Shown here one piece after another: positions 49,801-57,513 of a stretch of 64,000 bases of DNA. The stretch's first letter is position 1, and each line of letters opens with the position of its first letter. Below the pieces are notes generated by a model. The model was not told the origin of the DNA and made no database searches. It worked only from the letters and a program-made list of their open reading frames with translations. The stretch lies in assembly GCF_002631185.1 (NCBI RefSeq), contig NZ_PDNU01000034.1, positions 1 through 64,000 of the forward strand. The letters are read 5' to 3'. A program made the translations under genes and the position numbers. This DNA comes from Teichococcus rhizosphaerae. Lineage in GTDB: Bacteria; Pseudomonadota; Alphaproteobacteria; Acetobacterales; Acetobacteraceae.

Positions 49801-49906
49801 AGACGGGCAGCTCGCGCAGCGCCACCAGCCCGGCCAGCGCGAGGCCGACGGCCAGCAGCACCGTGGCCACCGGCCGCCGCAGGAAGGGGGCGGAGATGGA
49901 GAACAT
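46820..49906 (-). CDS. RND efflux permease, second subunit (MdtC-like)
   Basis: This 1028-residue inner-membrane pump of the HAE-1 drug-efflux class has 12 predicted helices and two large periplasmic loops. It begins FLRRPVATVLLAVGLALAGL. The proton-relay aspartates are in GFVVDDAIVMIENMARM. The C-terminal part has LPTAGLGALLAMVITG and GIVKKNAIMLVDFAL, typical of MdtB/MdtC. It lies four bases after a second RND gene, as mdtC after mdtB, so the two may form a mixed trimer. It is the last gene of the ECF-led operon. Confidence 0.94.
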   Translation of the reverse strand: MFSISAPFLRRPVATVLLAVGLALAGLVALRELPVSAMPRVDIPTLFVSVSQPGANPETLAATVIAPLERRIGEVAGITEMTSFAGSGTGNIIIQFDLSRTQADAARDVQAAVNAAREDLPSGLPNPPSIRKINPADAPVLILAMTADTLRPAALYDVADSIVAQRLSQVKGVAQVQVGGADQPAVRIAVDPDAAAAAGVSFEDIRTAVAEANVTQPVGHIEGPEQAASISVNDRLDRAAQYAPLVIRTSEGGVLRLSQVAQVTDATRSRRQAAWFNERPAILMMVFKQADANVLEVVDGVRAALPQLERWVPGGVRIETMSDRSGTIRASVEEVELTLLITVALVIGVVALFLRRTGPVVAASVTVPLSLLGTLFAIWMMGYSLNNFSLMALIISVGFVVDDAIVMIENMARMRERGMPPFEAALEGARQIGFTIVSITLSLVAVFIPLLAMEGIVGRLFREFSATMAIAVLISAVLALTLTPMLAAHLGRAEERPPGRFGRAFEGAMDRVVRGYMRSLGVVLRFRALSLLASLGFLVLTVWLYMIVPKGLFPEQDTGLLAGSAQAAPDTSFATMVGYQEQIARIILRDPAVASVGSQIGGSSFSGGTNSSQFYIALKPRGERDASAAQVIDRLRAPLGRIPGVNAFLRAQQDLFVGGRPGNAAYSYILLGTDLEELRHWTNVMVEKLRTVPGIADVSSDQERSGLTNRVIIDRDAAARLGVSITAISSAFNNAYSQRQISTLYGARNQYKVVLEIDPRLQQGAVQLDRIFVPGRDGAQVPLGAVARVERDVAPLRVTHRGQFPATTISFNLGAGMALGDATALVQQAEREAMLPGTLRAQYGGNAAAFQDFSRSQPLLILGAVLAIYVVLGVLYESFIHPLTIISTLPTAGLGALLAMVITGIPLSVMALIGIILLMGIVKKNAIMLVDFALDHEREKGIGGEEAILAACRDRFRPILMTTLAALLGAVPLAVGTGTGAEMRQPLGITIIGGLVVSQLLTLYTTPVIFLALDRLRHRGKALVPGRA

Positions 49907-49910
49907 GGCC

Positions 49911-52900
49911 TCAGGCCGCCCGCTCTTGCCCGCGGCCGAGGCGGCGGGCCAGCATGGCGCGCAGGTCCTCGAGCCCCAGATACACGGCCGGCGTGGTGAA
50001 CAGCGTGACGAGCTGGCTCAGCAGCAGCCCGCCCACGATGGAAACGCCGAGCGGCAGGCGCAGCTCCGACCCCACCCCCGATTGCAGCACCAGCGGCAGT
50101 GCGCCGAGCAGGGCCGCGGCGGTGGTCATCATGATCGGCCGGAAGCGCAGCAGCGCCGCCTCGCGGATGGCCTCGCGCGGGCTCATGCCATGGTCGCGCT
50201 GCGCCTCCAGCGCGAAGTCGATCATCATGATGGCGTTCTTCTTGACGATGCCCATCAGCAGGATGATGCCGATCAGCCCCACCACCGAAAGGTCGAGCCC
50301 CCACAGCTCCAGCGCCAGCAGCGCGCCGATGCCAGCCGAGGGCAGGGTGGAGAGGATGGTGACCGGGTGGATGAAGCTCTCATAGAGCACGCCCAGCACG
50401 ATGTAGATCACCACCACGGCGGCCAGGATCAGCCAGGGCTGGCCCTCCAGCGATGAGGCGAACTCCGCGGCGTCGCCGGCGAAGCGGCCGGTGATGCTGT
50501 CGGGCAGGCCGATCTCCCGCCCGGCGGCGGTGATGGCGCCGACCGCCTCGCCCAGCGCCACGCCCGGCGCCAGGTTGAAGCTGATGGTGACGGCCGGGAA
50601 CTGGTTCTCCCGCGTCACCAGCAACGGGCCGCTGGTGCGCTCGAAGCGGGCGATCTCGGCCAGCGGCACCTGCGCGCCATCGGCGCCCGGCACGCGCAGC
50701 TGGCCAATGGCGGTGGGGTCCTGGCGCAGCCGGTCGGACGCCTCCAGCACCACGCGGTACTGGTTGCTCTGGCCGTAGATGGTGGAGATCTGGCGCTGGC
50801 CGAAGGCGTTGTAGAGCGCGTTGTCCACCGCCAGCATGGAGACGCCGAGGCGCGCCGCCCGGTCGCGGTCCACCCGGATGGCCAAGCGCAGCCCTTCCTC
50901 GCGCTGGTCGGTCGCCACGTCGCGCAGGCCGGGCAGGGCGCGCAGCCGCTCCAGCACGCGCGGCGCCCAGAGGGAGAGGGTGGCGGCGTCGGAATCGGTC
51001 AGGGTGTACTGGTACTGGGTGGTGCTGATGCGCGGGCTGATCTGGATGTCCTGCACCGCCTGCGGATAGGCGACGATGCCCGGCACCGCCGCCATCCGGG
51101 GCTTGAGGCGGTCGATCACCCCTTGCGCGTCGCTGTCGCGCTCGGCGCGGGGGCGGAGGATGGCGGTGATGCGCCCGGTGTTCTGCGCCGGGTTCAGCGC
51201 GCCCGCGCCGGCCACCGCGGTCACGGAGGCCACCGCCGGGTCGGCCCGCACCACCTCGGCCAGCCGCATCTGCGCCTCGGCCGAGCGGGCGAAGGAGGCA
51301 TCCTGCGGCACCTCGGTGGTGATGCTGATCAGCCCCGTGTCCTGCACCGGCAGGAAGCCCTTGGGCATCACCACGTAGAGCCAGGCGGTGAGCGCCACGG
51401 TGAGAGCCGCCACCACCAGGGTCAGCGCCTGGTGGCGCATGGTCACCGCGAGCGCCCGGCCATAGGCGAGGCGCATCCGCTCGAAGCCGTGCTCGAACCA
51501 GCGCGTGGTCCAGCCCGGCGCATGGCCGCCGCGCAGCACGAGCGCGCACATCATCGGCGTCAGCGTCAGCGAGACCACCATGGAGACCAGCACGGCGGCG
51601 GTCAGCGTCTCGGCGAACTCGCGGAACAGGCGGCCGATCACGCCCTCCATGAACAGCAGCGGGATGAACACCGCCACCAGCGAGAGGGTGAGGGAGACGA
51701 TGGTGAAGGCGATCTGCTTCGAGCCCTCGAAGGCCGCCTCCAGCGGGCGCATCCCCTTCTCGATCAGCCGGACGATGTTCTCGATCATGACGATGGCGTC
51801 GTCCACCACGAAGCCCGTCGCGATGGTGAGCGCCATCAGCGACAGGTTGTCGAGCGAGTAGCCCATCATGGCCATGATGCCGAAGGTGCCGATGATGGAG
51901 AGCGGCAGCGAGACGGCGGGCACCAGCGTGGCGCGCCCGCTGCCGAGAAAGAGGTAGATCACCCCCACCACCAGCGCGATGGCCAGCACCAGGGTGAGCT
52001 GCACCTCGTGCACCGAGGCGCGGATCGTCTCCGTCCGGTCGGACACCACCTGGAGCCGGGCCCCGGCGGGGATGGCCGCCTGCAGCTCGGGCAGCAGCCG
52101 CTGGATGCGCTCCACCGTCTGGACGATGTTGGCGCCCGGCTGGCGCTGCACGTCGATCAGCACGGCGGGGCGGCCGTTGAACCAGGCGCCGTTGCGCTCG
52201 TTCTCCAGCGTCTCCACCGCCTCGCCCACGTCGCGCAGCCGCACCGGCGCGTTGCCCTGCCAGGCGATGATGATGTCGGCGAACTCGGCGGCCGAGTTGA
52301 TCTGGTCGTTGGCCAGGATGGAGGAGGCCTGGCGCGGCCCGTCCAGCGAGCCCTTGGGGCTGTTCTGGTTGGCGGCGGTGACGGCGGTCCGCACCGCCTC
52401 CATGCTGAGGCCATAGGCCGAGAGCCGCAGCGGATCGACCCGCAGCCGCACGGCGGGGCGCATGTTGCCCTGCACCGTGACGCGCCCCACGCCGCTGGCC
52501 TGGGAAAGCTTCTGCGCGATCAGCGTGTCGGCGAGGTCGGAGAGCCGCATGATGGGCAGCGTCTCCGAGGTCAGGGCCAGGGTGATCACCGGCGGGTCGG
52601 CCGGGTTCACCTTGGCGTAGACGGGCGGATAGGGCAGCGAGGAGGGCAGGGTGCCACGCGCCGCGTCCAGCGCCGCCTGCACGTCCTGCGCCGCCTCGTC
52701 GATGCTCTTGTCCAGCCGGAACTGGAGCGTGACGCGGCTGACGCCCGGGCCGCTGACCGAGGACATCACCTGCAGCCCGGCGATCTGCGCGAACTGCCGC
52801 TCCAGCGGGGCGGTGATCAGCACCGCCGCCGTGTCCGGCGAGGCGCCGGGAAGCTGCGTCGTCACCTCGATGGTGGGGAAGTCCACCTCCGGCAGGGAGG

Positions 52901-53003
52901 AGACGGGCAGCCGCAGATAGCCGAACAGCCCGGCCAGCAGCACGGCCACCGCCAGCAGCGTGGTGGCGACGGGCCGGGCGATGAAGGGGGCGGCGATGTT
53001 CAT
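49911..53003 (-). CDS. RND efflux permease, first subunit (MdtB-like)
   Basis: This 1030-residue RND pump begins MNIAAPFIARPVATTLLAVA and has the proton-relay pair in GFVVDDAIVMIENIVRL, plus MGIVKKNAIMMIDFAL in the C-terminal half. LPVSSLPEVDFPTIEV near residue 35 is typical of multidrug RND pumps; the charged residues that mark heavy-metal pumps of the CzcA type are not seen. The ATG at 53003 overlaps the adaptor stop by four bases. It acts with the adaptor and outer-membrane factor encoded upstream in the operon. Confidence 0.94.
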   Translation of the reverse strand: MNIAAPFIARPVATTLLAVAVLLAGLFGYLRLPVSSLPEVDFPTIEVTTQLPGASPDTAAVLITAPLERQFAQIAGLQVMSSVSGPGVSRVTLQFRLDKSIDEAAQDVQAALDAARGTLPSSLPYPPVYAKVNPADPPVITLALTSETLPIMRLSDLADTLIAQKLSQASGVGRVTVQGNMRPAVRLRVDPLRLSAYGLSMEAVRTAVTAANQNSPKGSLDGPRQASSILANDQINSAAEFADIIIAWQGNAPVRLRDVGEAVETLENERNGAWFNGRPAVLIDVQRQPGANIVQTVERIQRLLPELQAAIPAGARLQVVSDRTETIRASVHEVQLTLVLAIALVVGVIYLFLGSGRATLVPAVSLPLSIIGTFGIMAMMGYSLDNLSLMALTIATGFVVDDAIVMIENIVRLIEKGMRPLEAAFEGSKQIAFTIVSLTLSLVAVFIPLLFMEGVIGRLFREFAETLTAAVLVSMVVSLTLTPMMCALVLRGGHAPGWTTRWFEHGFERMRLAYGRALAVTMRHQALTLVVAALTVALTAWLYVVMPKGFLPVQDTGLISITTEVPQDASFARSAEAQMRLAEVVRADPAVASVTAVAGAGALNPAQNTGRITAILRPRAERDSDAQGVIDRLKPRMAAVPGIVAYPQAVQDIQISPRISTTQYQYTLTDSDAATLSLWAPRVLERLRALPGLRDVATDQREEGLRLAIRVDRDRAARLGVSMLAVDNALYNAFGQRQISTIYGQSNQYRVVLEASDRLRQDPTAIGQLRVPGADGAQVPLAEIARFERTSGPLLVTRENQFPAVTISFNLAPGVALGEAVGAITAAGREIGLPDSITGRFAGDAAEFASSLEGQPWLILAAVVVIYIVLGVLYESFIHPVTILSTLPSAGIGALLALELWGLDLSVVGLIGIILLMGIVKKNAIMMIDFALEAQRDHGMSPREAIREAALLRFRPIMMTTAAALLGALPLVLQSGVGSELRLPLGVSIVGGLLLSQLVTLFTTPAVYLGLEDLRAMLARRLGRGQERAA

Positions 53004-54361
53004 GGGGTGCCGCCGCTGGAGGTGCCGCCGCTGGCCGCCTGCCGGCGCGGGCGGCGCTCGCCCTGCTCGGCCGTGGGTGGGGCGGGCGGCGCGGTGCCGG
53101 CGGGCGCGTCGGCGCTGGCGGGCACGATGCGGCTGCCATTGTTCAGCCGCAGCCCGCCGGAGGTGACCACCTGCTCGCCGGGGCGCAGCCCGTCGCGCAC
53201 CACCGCCTCGGCCAGGGTCACGGCGCCGAGGACGAGCGGGCGCTGCTCCACCGTGTTGTCGGGCCGGGCCACGAAGGCGTAGGGGCCGTTCGGACCCTGC
53301 TGCACCGCCACCAGCGGAATCACCAGGGCGCCCGGCACCGTCTCGATCGCCAGACGCAGGCTGACAAAGGCGCCCGGCCACAGCCGCATGTCGTCATTGG
53401 GGAACACGGCCTTCACCCGCACCGTGCCGGTGGTGGCCTCGATCTGGTTGTCGATGGTCAGCACCATGCCGCGCGCCGGCTCCGCCCGGGCGGCCGCGGC
53501 GGCGGCGGGGGGCGGGGCCGCGCCGCGCGTGGCGGCCTGGCCGGAGACGGGCTCGGGCAGCGTCTCCACCATGACGGGCCCCGCCGCCATGGCGCGCCGC
53601 AGCCGCGCCAGCTCGCCCTGCGGCAGGGTGAAGCTGACGCCGATGGGGCGCATCTGGGTGATGGTGACGATGCCGGTGGCGTCGCCGCTGCCCACCAGGT
53701 TGCCGGGGTCCACCTGCCGCAGGCCGACGCGGCCGTCGATCGGGGCGCGGATGGTGGTGTAGTCGAGCTGGGTGCGGGCGGTGTCGATGGCCGCCTGGTC
53801 CTGGGCGATCTGCGCCTCGAACATCGCCACCTGGGCGCGCTGCGTGTCCACCTGCTGGCGCGTCACGCCGCTGGCGGAAAGCAGGCCCTGGTAGCGCCGC
53901 AGGTCGGCACGCGCGTTCTCCAGCTGCGCCTGGTCATAGGCCTTCTTGGCCTCGGCCTGGGCCAGGGCGGCGGCGTAGGTGCGGTCGTCGATGCGGGCCA
54001 GGATCTCGCCGGCCTTCACCTCCTGCCCTTCCTGGAAGCGCACCTCCATGAGCTGCCCGCTCACCTGCGAGCGGACGGTGATGCTGTTCAGCGCCTGCAC
54101 CGTGCCCAGCGCGTCCAGCGTCAGGACGAGATCCTTCCTCGCGGCGGCCGCGACGGTGACGGGGATGGGGATGCCCGCCCCCCCCGCGGCGCCGCGCCGC
54201 CCGCCGGAGGGCGCGCCGGGCGCCGTCCGGGCGGCGCCCTGTGCGGCGCCCTGCCCGGCCGGGGCGGCTGCCTCCTGGCGCTGCGTCCAGAAGTGGTAGC
54301 CACCGCCCGCCAGGAGGAGGAGCAGCAGCAGCAGAAGGATGAGGCGGGAGCGGGACATCAT
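53000..54361 (-). CDS. RND membrane fusion protein (MdtA-like)
   Basis: This 453-residue periplasmic adaptor has a leucine-rich N-terminal anchor (residues 6-20) and a low-complexity linker. The lipoyl halves lie at about 90-125 (ITVRSQVSGQLMEVRFQEGQEVKAGEILARIDDR) and 195-220 (IRAPIDGRVGLRQVDPGNLV). The coiled coil between carries AEAKKAYDQAQLENARADLRRY. A beta-barrel and membrane-proximal domain follow, and an Ala/Pro/Arg-rich tail ends the protein. It bridges the RND pumps and the outer-membrane channel. Confidence 0.94.
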   Translation of the reverse strand: MMSRSRLILLLLLLLLLAGGGYHFWTQRQEAAAPAGQGAAQGAARTAPGAPSGGRRGAAGGAGIPIPVTVAAAARKDLVLTLDALGTVQALNSITVRSQVSGQLMEVRFQEGQEVKAGEILARIDDRTYAAALAQAEAKKAYDQAQLENARADLRRYQGLLSASGVTRQQVDTQRAQVAMFEAQIAQDQAAIDTARTQLDYTTIRAPIDGRVGLRQVDPGNLVGSGDATGIVTITQMRPIGVSFTLPQGELARLRRAMAAGPVMVETLPEPVSGQAATRGAAPPPAAAAAARAEPARGMVLTIDNQIEATTGTVRVKAVFPNDDMRLWPGAFVSLRLAIETVPGALVIPLVAVQQGPNGPYAFVARPDNTVEQRPLVLGAVTLAEAVVRDGLRPGEQVVTSGGLRLNNGSRIVPASADAPAGTAPPAPPTAEQGERRPRRQAASGGTSSGGTP

Positions 54362-54380
54362 GCGTTCCAGAGCTTCACGG

Positions 54381-54422
54381 CCACGGCGTCACTGACATGG
54401 CGTCACTGACATGGCGTCACTG
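54381..54422 (-). repeat. Three 14-bp tandem repeats spanning the stop codon of the outer-membrane factor gene
   Basis: Minus-strand CAGTGACGCCATGT occurs at 54409-54422 and 54395-54408 and, with two changes, at 54381-54394. The first copy contains the last codon and TGA stop of the outer-membrane factor gene, so the gene end was duplicated into the spacer before the adaptor gene. Confidence 0.85.
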
Positions 54423-55808
54423 CCAGCCGCCGCCCAGCGCGCGGAACAGCGCGACGGCGGCCTGCAGCCGGGCGAGCCGCGCCTGCACCAGGCCGACGCG
54501 GGTGGAGAACAGGGATTGCTGCGTGTTCAGCAGGGTGATCAGGTTGATGGTGCCAGCGCGGAGCTGCGCCTCGGCGATGCCGAAGGCGCGCTCGGCGCGG
54601 GCGGCGGCCTCGGCGCGCAGCGCCTCCTGCGCGGTGGTCTCGCGCAGCGCCACCAGCGCGTCCTCCGTGTCCTGGAGCGCCGCGACGATGGCCCGCCGGT
54701 ACTCGATCAGCAGCTCCTCCGCCTGGGCCTGGCTGAGCGCCACCTGGCCGCGCCGGGCGCCGCCATCGAAGATGGTCTGCGCCAGCCCGGCGACCAGGGA
54801 GAAGAACTGCGCCTCCGGCCGCAGCAGCGTGCCGAGCGCCGCCGACTGGAAGCCGCCCTGGGCGGACAGGCTGACGGTGGGCAGCAGCGCCGCGCGCGCG
54901 GCCGCGACATTGGCGTTGGCGGCGGCAAGGCCGGCCTCGGCCGCCAGCACGTCGGGGCGGCGGGCGAGAAGCTCGGCCGGCTGGCCGGGCGCGGCGGCGG
55001 GAATGCGCAGCCGGTCGAACGCCCCGGGCCCGAGGGCGAGGGATTGCGGCGGCCGCCCCGTCAGCAGGGCCAGGGCGTTGCGGTTCTGCGCCGCGCTCTG
55101 CCGCAGGCCGGGGATGTTGGCCTCCACCTGGGCCACCACCGTCTCCTGCTGGGCCAGGTCCAGCCCCGTGGCCACGCCGAAGCTCACCTGCTGGCGGATC
55201 ACGGCGAGGGTGCGGCGCGCCGCGTCCAGATTGGCCTCCTGGACGCGCAGCTCCTCCTCGGCGGCGAGCAGGTTGAAATAGGTGTTGGCCACCGAGGCCT
55301 CGGTGGTCAGCAGCACGGTCGCGGCGTCGAAGCGGCTGGCGCGGGCGCTCTGCGCCGCGGCCTCGGCGGAGGCGCTGTTGCGGCCCCAGAAATCCACCTC
55401 GTAGCTGGCCGAGAGGCTGGCGTCGTAGCGGGTGGCGTTGCGGTTGCGGGCCAGGCCGCCGGCGGTGCTGCGCGACTGCGTCACGCCGCTGTCCACCGCC
55501 AGCGAGGGCAGCAGGGCGGAGCCGGCGATGCGGAGCTGCGCATCCGCCTGCCGCACCCGCGCGGCGGCGGCGGCGAGGTCGAAATTGCCGGCCATGGCCG
55601 CCTGCATCAGCGCGTCCAGCGCCGGCGCGTTGAAGCCGCGCCACCATTCGGGCTCCGGCCAGCGCACGGGTGCCGTGGCGGCGGGGTCCTGGAAGCGGTC
55701 GGGGATGGACAGGCCGGACAGCGCCGGCTCCGGCTTCGGCCCGCAGGCGGCGAGACCGGCCAGCAGCGCCAGGGCGCCGGCCGTTCTCCGGAACAGGGTG
55801 AGCGTCAT
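54417..55808 (-). CDS. Outer-membrane efflux lipoprotein (OprM/NodT type)
   Basis: This 463-residue TolC-like channel has a lipoprotein signal with lipobox LAGLAACGP near residue 20. NodT-family blocks are WWRGFNAPALDALMQAAMAGNFDLAAAAARVRQADAQLRIA near the N-terminus, YEVDFWGRNSASAEAAAQSARA and RRPDVLAAEAGLAAANANV. Two outer-membrane-factor repeats are present. It should complete the tripartite pump. The ATG at 55808 is used, one base off the end of the CnrX-like gene. Confidence 0.94.
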   Translation of the reverse strand: MTLTLFRRTAGALALLAGLAACGPKPEPALSGLSIPDRFQDPAATAPVRWPEPEWWRGFNAPALDALMQAAMAGNFDLAAAAARVRQADAQLRIAGSALLPSLAVDSGVTQSRSTAGGLARNRNATRYDASLSASYEVDFWGRNSASAEAAAQSARASRFDAATVLLTTEASVANTYFNLLAAEEELRVQEANLDAARRTLAVIRQQVSFGVATGLDLAQQETVVAQVEANIPGLRQSAAQNRNALALLTGRPPQSLALGPGAFDRLRIPAAAPGQPAELLARRPDVLAAEAGLAAANANVAAARAALLPTVSLSAQGGFQSAALGTLLRPEAQFFSLVAGLAQTIFDGGARRGQVALSQAQAEELLIEYRRAIVAALQDTEDALVALRETTAQEALRAEAAARAERAFGIAEAQLRAGTINLITLLNTQQSLFSTRVGLVQARLARLQAAVALFRALGGGWQ

Positions 55809-55809
55809 G

Positions 55810-56265
55810 TCAGTCCCGCTTGTCCCGCGCGCGCCGCTCATGCGCGGCCATGTCCGCGGCGATCAGCCGCCGCCCCTCGGGCGACAGGGCGGCGAGGCCA
55901 TTGGCGAGGCTGTCGTCATACTGCTCGCTGAAGGCCTGCCAGCGCTGGCGCGACCCGGCCATGGCCAGGCGCAGCGCCGCGGCGTCGAAGGGCTCGCGCG
56001 CCAGCGCCTCGCGCACCGCCGGGCGGCTGTCGCGCACCGCTTGCAACAGCGGCTCGTAGCGTGGCCGGCCCGCTTCCAGCGCCTGGCGGAACCGGGCGCG
56101 GTCCGCATCCGGCAGGGCGCGCTCGATCTGTGCCTGCATGCGGCTGAGGCTGGGGCCGCCGCCATTCGCGGGGCGGGACAGCAGCAGGCCGCCCAGCACG
56201 ACGTTCAGCGCCAGCGAGGCGCCGAGCGCCCCCTTCAGCCAGAGGGACCATTGGGGGCGTGTCAT
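55810..56265 (-). CDS. Periplasmic heavy-metal-sensor-like protein (CnrX/ZraP-type fold)
   Basis: This 151-residue protein has an N-terminal membrane anchor (about residues 9-30) and a periplasmic helical-hairpin domain of the Metal_resist type (SRMQAQIERALPDADRARFR, then RPRYEPLLQAVRDSRPAVREAL and RLAMAGSRQRWQAFSEQYD). CnrX of Cupriavidus senses nickel and cobalt and holds anti-sigma CnrY. Here only one histidine is present, near the C-terminus, so the usual metal ligands are missing; it may sense something else or act as a chaperone. The start overlaps the anti-sigma gene by four bases. Confidence 0.8.
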   Translation of the reverse strand: MTRPQWSLWLKGALGASLALNVVLGGLLLSRPANGGGPSLSRMQAQIERALPDADRARFRQALEAGRPRYEPLLQAVRDSRPAVREALAREPFDAAALRLAMAGSRQRWQAFSEQYDDSLANGLAALSPEGRRLIAADMAAHERRARDKRD

Positions 56266-56699
56266 TCGGGAAGTTCCAGCATGGCGAGCAGGGGCGGCGC
56301 GCCCAGCCAGGGCTGCGCCGTGGGAGCGGGGGCGAGGTTCAGCCAGAGAAGGCAGAGGGCCAGCGTGACCAGCGCGCCGCAGCCGGCGGGCCAAAGCGGG
56401 CGCAGCCAGCCCGCACAGGGGCGCAGCCAGCCCCCTGGCGCGGCGCGCGGCGGCTCCGGCAGGGGGGCGGCCGCCACGGCGCGGGCCAGCCGCGCGCGCA
56501 TCCGCGCCAGTGTCTCGGCATCCGGGCCGGGCAGGCTCTCATCCAGCGCGGAGGCCAGGGCGAGGGCGCGGCGGTGCAGCGCCCGGGCTTCCTCCGAGCT
56601 GGCCAGCAGGGCCCTGGCCGCCGCGGCACTCGCGGGTGGCCAGCATACCGGATCGGCCCCGTGAGTATCGAGCAGCCTGGCGAACGTCTCGATGCGCAT
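56262..56699 (-). CDS. Probable membrane anti-sigma factor
   Basis: This 145-residue protein has no strong family signature. A cytoplasmic N-terminal half of about 100 residues is rich in alanine and arginine. One membrane helix (about 106-123; CGALVTLALCLLWLNLA) and a short periplasmic tail follow. Topology, size and position, six bases after an ECF sigma gene and overlapping a CnrX-like gene, fit an anti-sigma factor that is controlled from the periplasm. Confidence 0.72.
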   Translation of the reverse strand: MRIETFARLLDTHGADPVCWPPASAAAARALLASSEEARALHRRALALASALDESLPGPDAETLARMRARLARAVAAAPLPEPPRAAPGGWLRPCAGWLRPLWPAGCGALVTLALCLLWLNLAPAPTAQPWLGAPPLLAMLELPE

Positions 56700-56704
56700 G
56701 GGCG

Positions 56705-57343
56705 TCAATCCAGGATGCCCCGCAGCCGGCTGGCGAGCAGGCCGCGCGCGCGGCGCAGCAGCCCCTCCAGGGCGCGGGTGGAGATGGAAAGGGCGGCGGC
56801 GGCGTCGGCCCCGCTCAGCCCCTGGTCGTGCGCCAGGGCGAGGGCGGCGCGCTGGCGCGGCGGCAGTTCGCGCAGCGCCGCGTCCAGCAGGGCCTGCCGC
56901 TGCCGGGCGGCCAGCGCCGCCTCCGGGTCGGGCGCCGGGTCGGCGGTTTCCGGCGCGGCCTCCAGGGGCAGGGGTGCGGCGCGGCGGGCGCGGTCGATCG
57001 CGGCATGGCTGGCGATGCTGCAAAGCCAGGTGCCGACCTTGCCCCGCGCGGGGTCGAAGCGGGCGGCGTGGCGCCAGGCGCGCAGCAGCGCCTCCTGCGC
57101 CACCTCCTCCGCCTCCGCCCCGCTGCCGGTGATCCGCAGCCCGATGCGGTAGAGCGCGGGCAGGTGCCGCGTGGCGAGCTGGTCGAAGGCCAGCCGGTCG
57201 CCCGCCGCCGCCCAGGCGAGCAGCGCCGCGTCCTCGGCCGCCGCGCGGTCGCGGGCCATTGGCGGAACAGAAACCGCCTCGGGGGAGGACCGCTCGGTGA
57301 TAGGGGCCTCCCAGCCGGCGATGGAGAAAAGGGCGTGCGGCAT
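56705..57343 (-). CDS. ECF-type RNA polymerase sigma factor
   Basis: This 212-residue sigma factor has region 2 at about residues 45-115 (FDQLATRHLPALYRIGLRIT, EEVAQEALLRAWRHAARFDP, VGTWLCSIASHAAIDRARR) and region 4 at about 150-205 (LRELPPRQRAALALAHDQG, then GADAAAALSISTRALEGLLRRARG). It probably directs transcription of its own operon with the RND pump. The ATG at 57343 gives a 28-residue extension; 57259 (MARDR) is the alternative and neither has a strong ribosome binding site. Confidence 0.92.
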   Translation of the reverse strand: MPHALFSIAGWEAPITERSSPEAVSVPPMARDRAAAEDAALLAWAAAGDRLAFDQLATRHLPALYRIGLRITGSGAEAEEVAQEALLRAWRHAARFDPARGKVGTWLCSIASHAAIDRARRAAPLPLEAAPETADPAPDPEAALAARQRQALLDAALRELPPRQRAALALAHDQGLSGADAAAALSISTRALEGLLRRARGLLASRLRGILD

Positions 57344-57426
57344 GGGTCTTGTGTCGTGACCCCCCTGATACGGACGGGGCGGCGCGAACCCACGCGGGAG
57401 ATAGGCATTTTTTTCCGGCGGCCGCG

Positions 57427-57463
57427 AAAAAAAGAGCCCGGGGGCGTGGATCCCCTGGGCTCT
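57427..57463 (-). terminator. Rho-independent terminator of the FAH-family gene
   Basis: AGAGCCC/GGGCTCT arms with inner GGGG/CCCC pairing are followed on the minus strand by seven T residues. It lies 51 bases past the FAH-family stop and shields the sigma operon from read-through. Confidence 0.9.
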
Positions 57464-57513
57464 CCGCGTTCTTCAGGCCCGCTGGCGGCCAGTTGGCGGC
57501 CGGCTGGGGCGCG

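Noticed and set aside
46820-53003. CzcA-type heavy-metal RND pumps, suggested by the CnrX-like neighbour
   Set aside because: Sequence features fit HAE-1 multidrug pumps of MdtB/MdtC type and the metal-pump motifs are not apparent.
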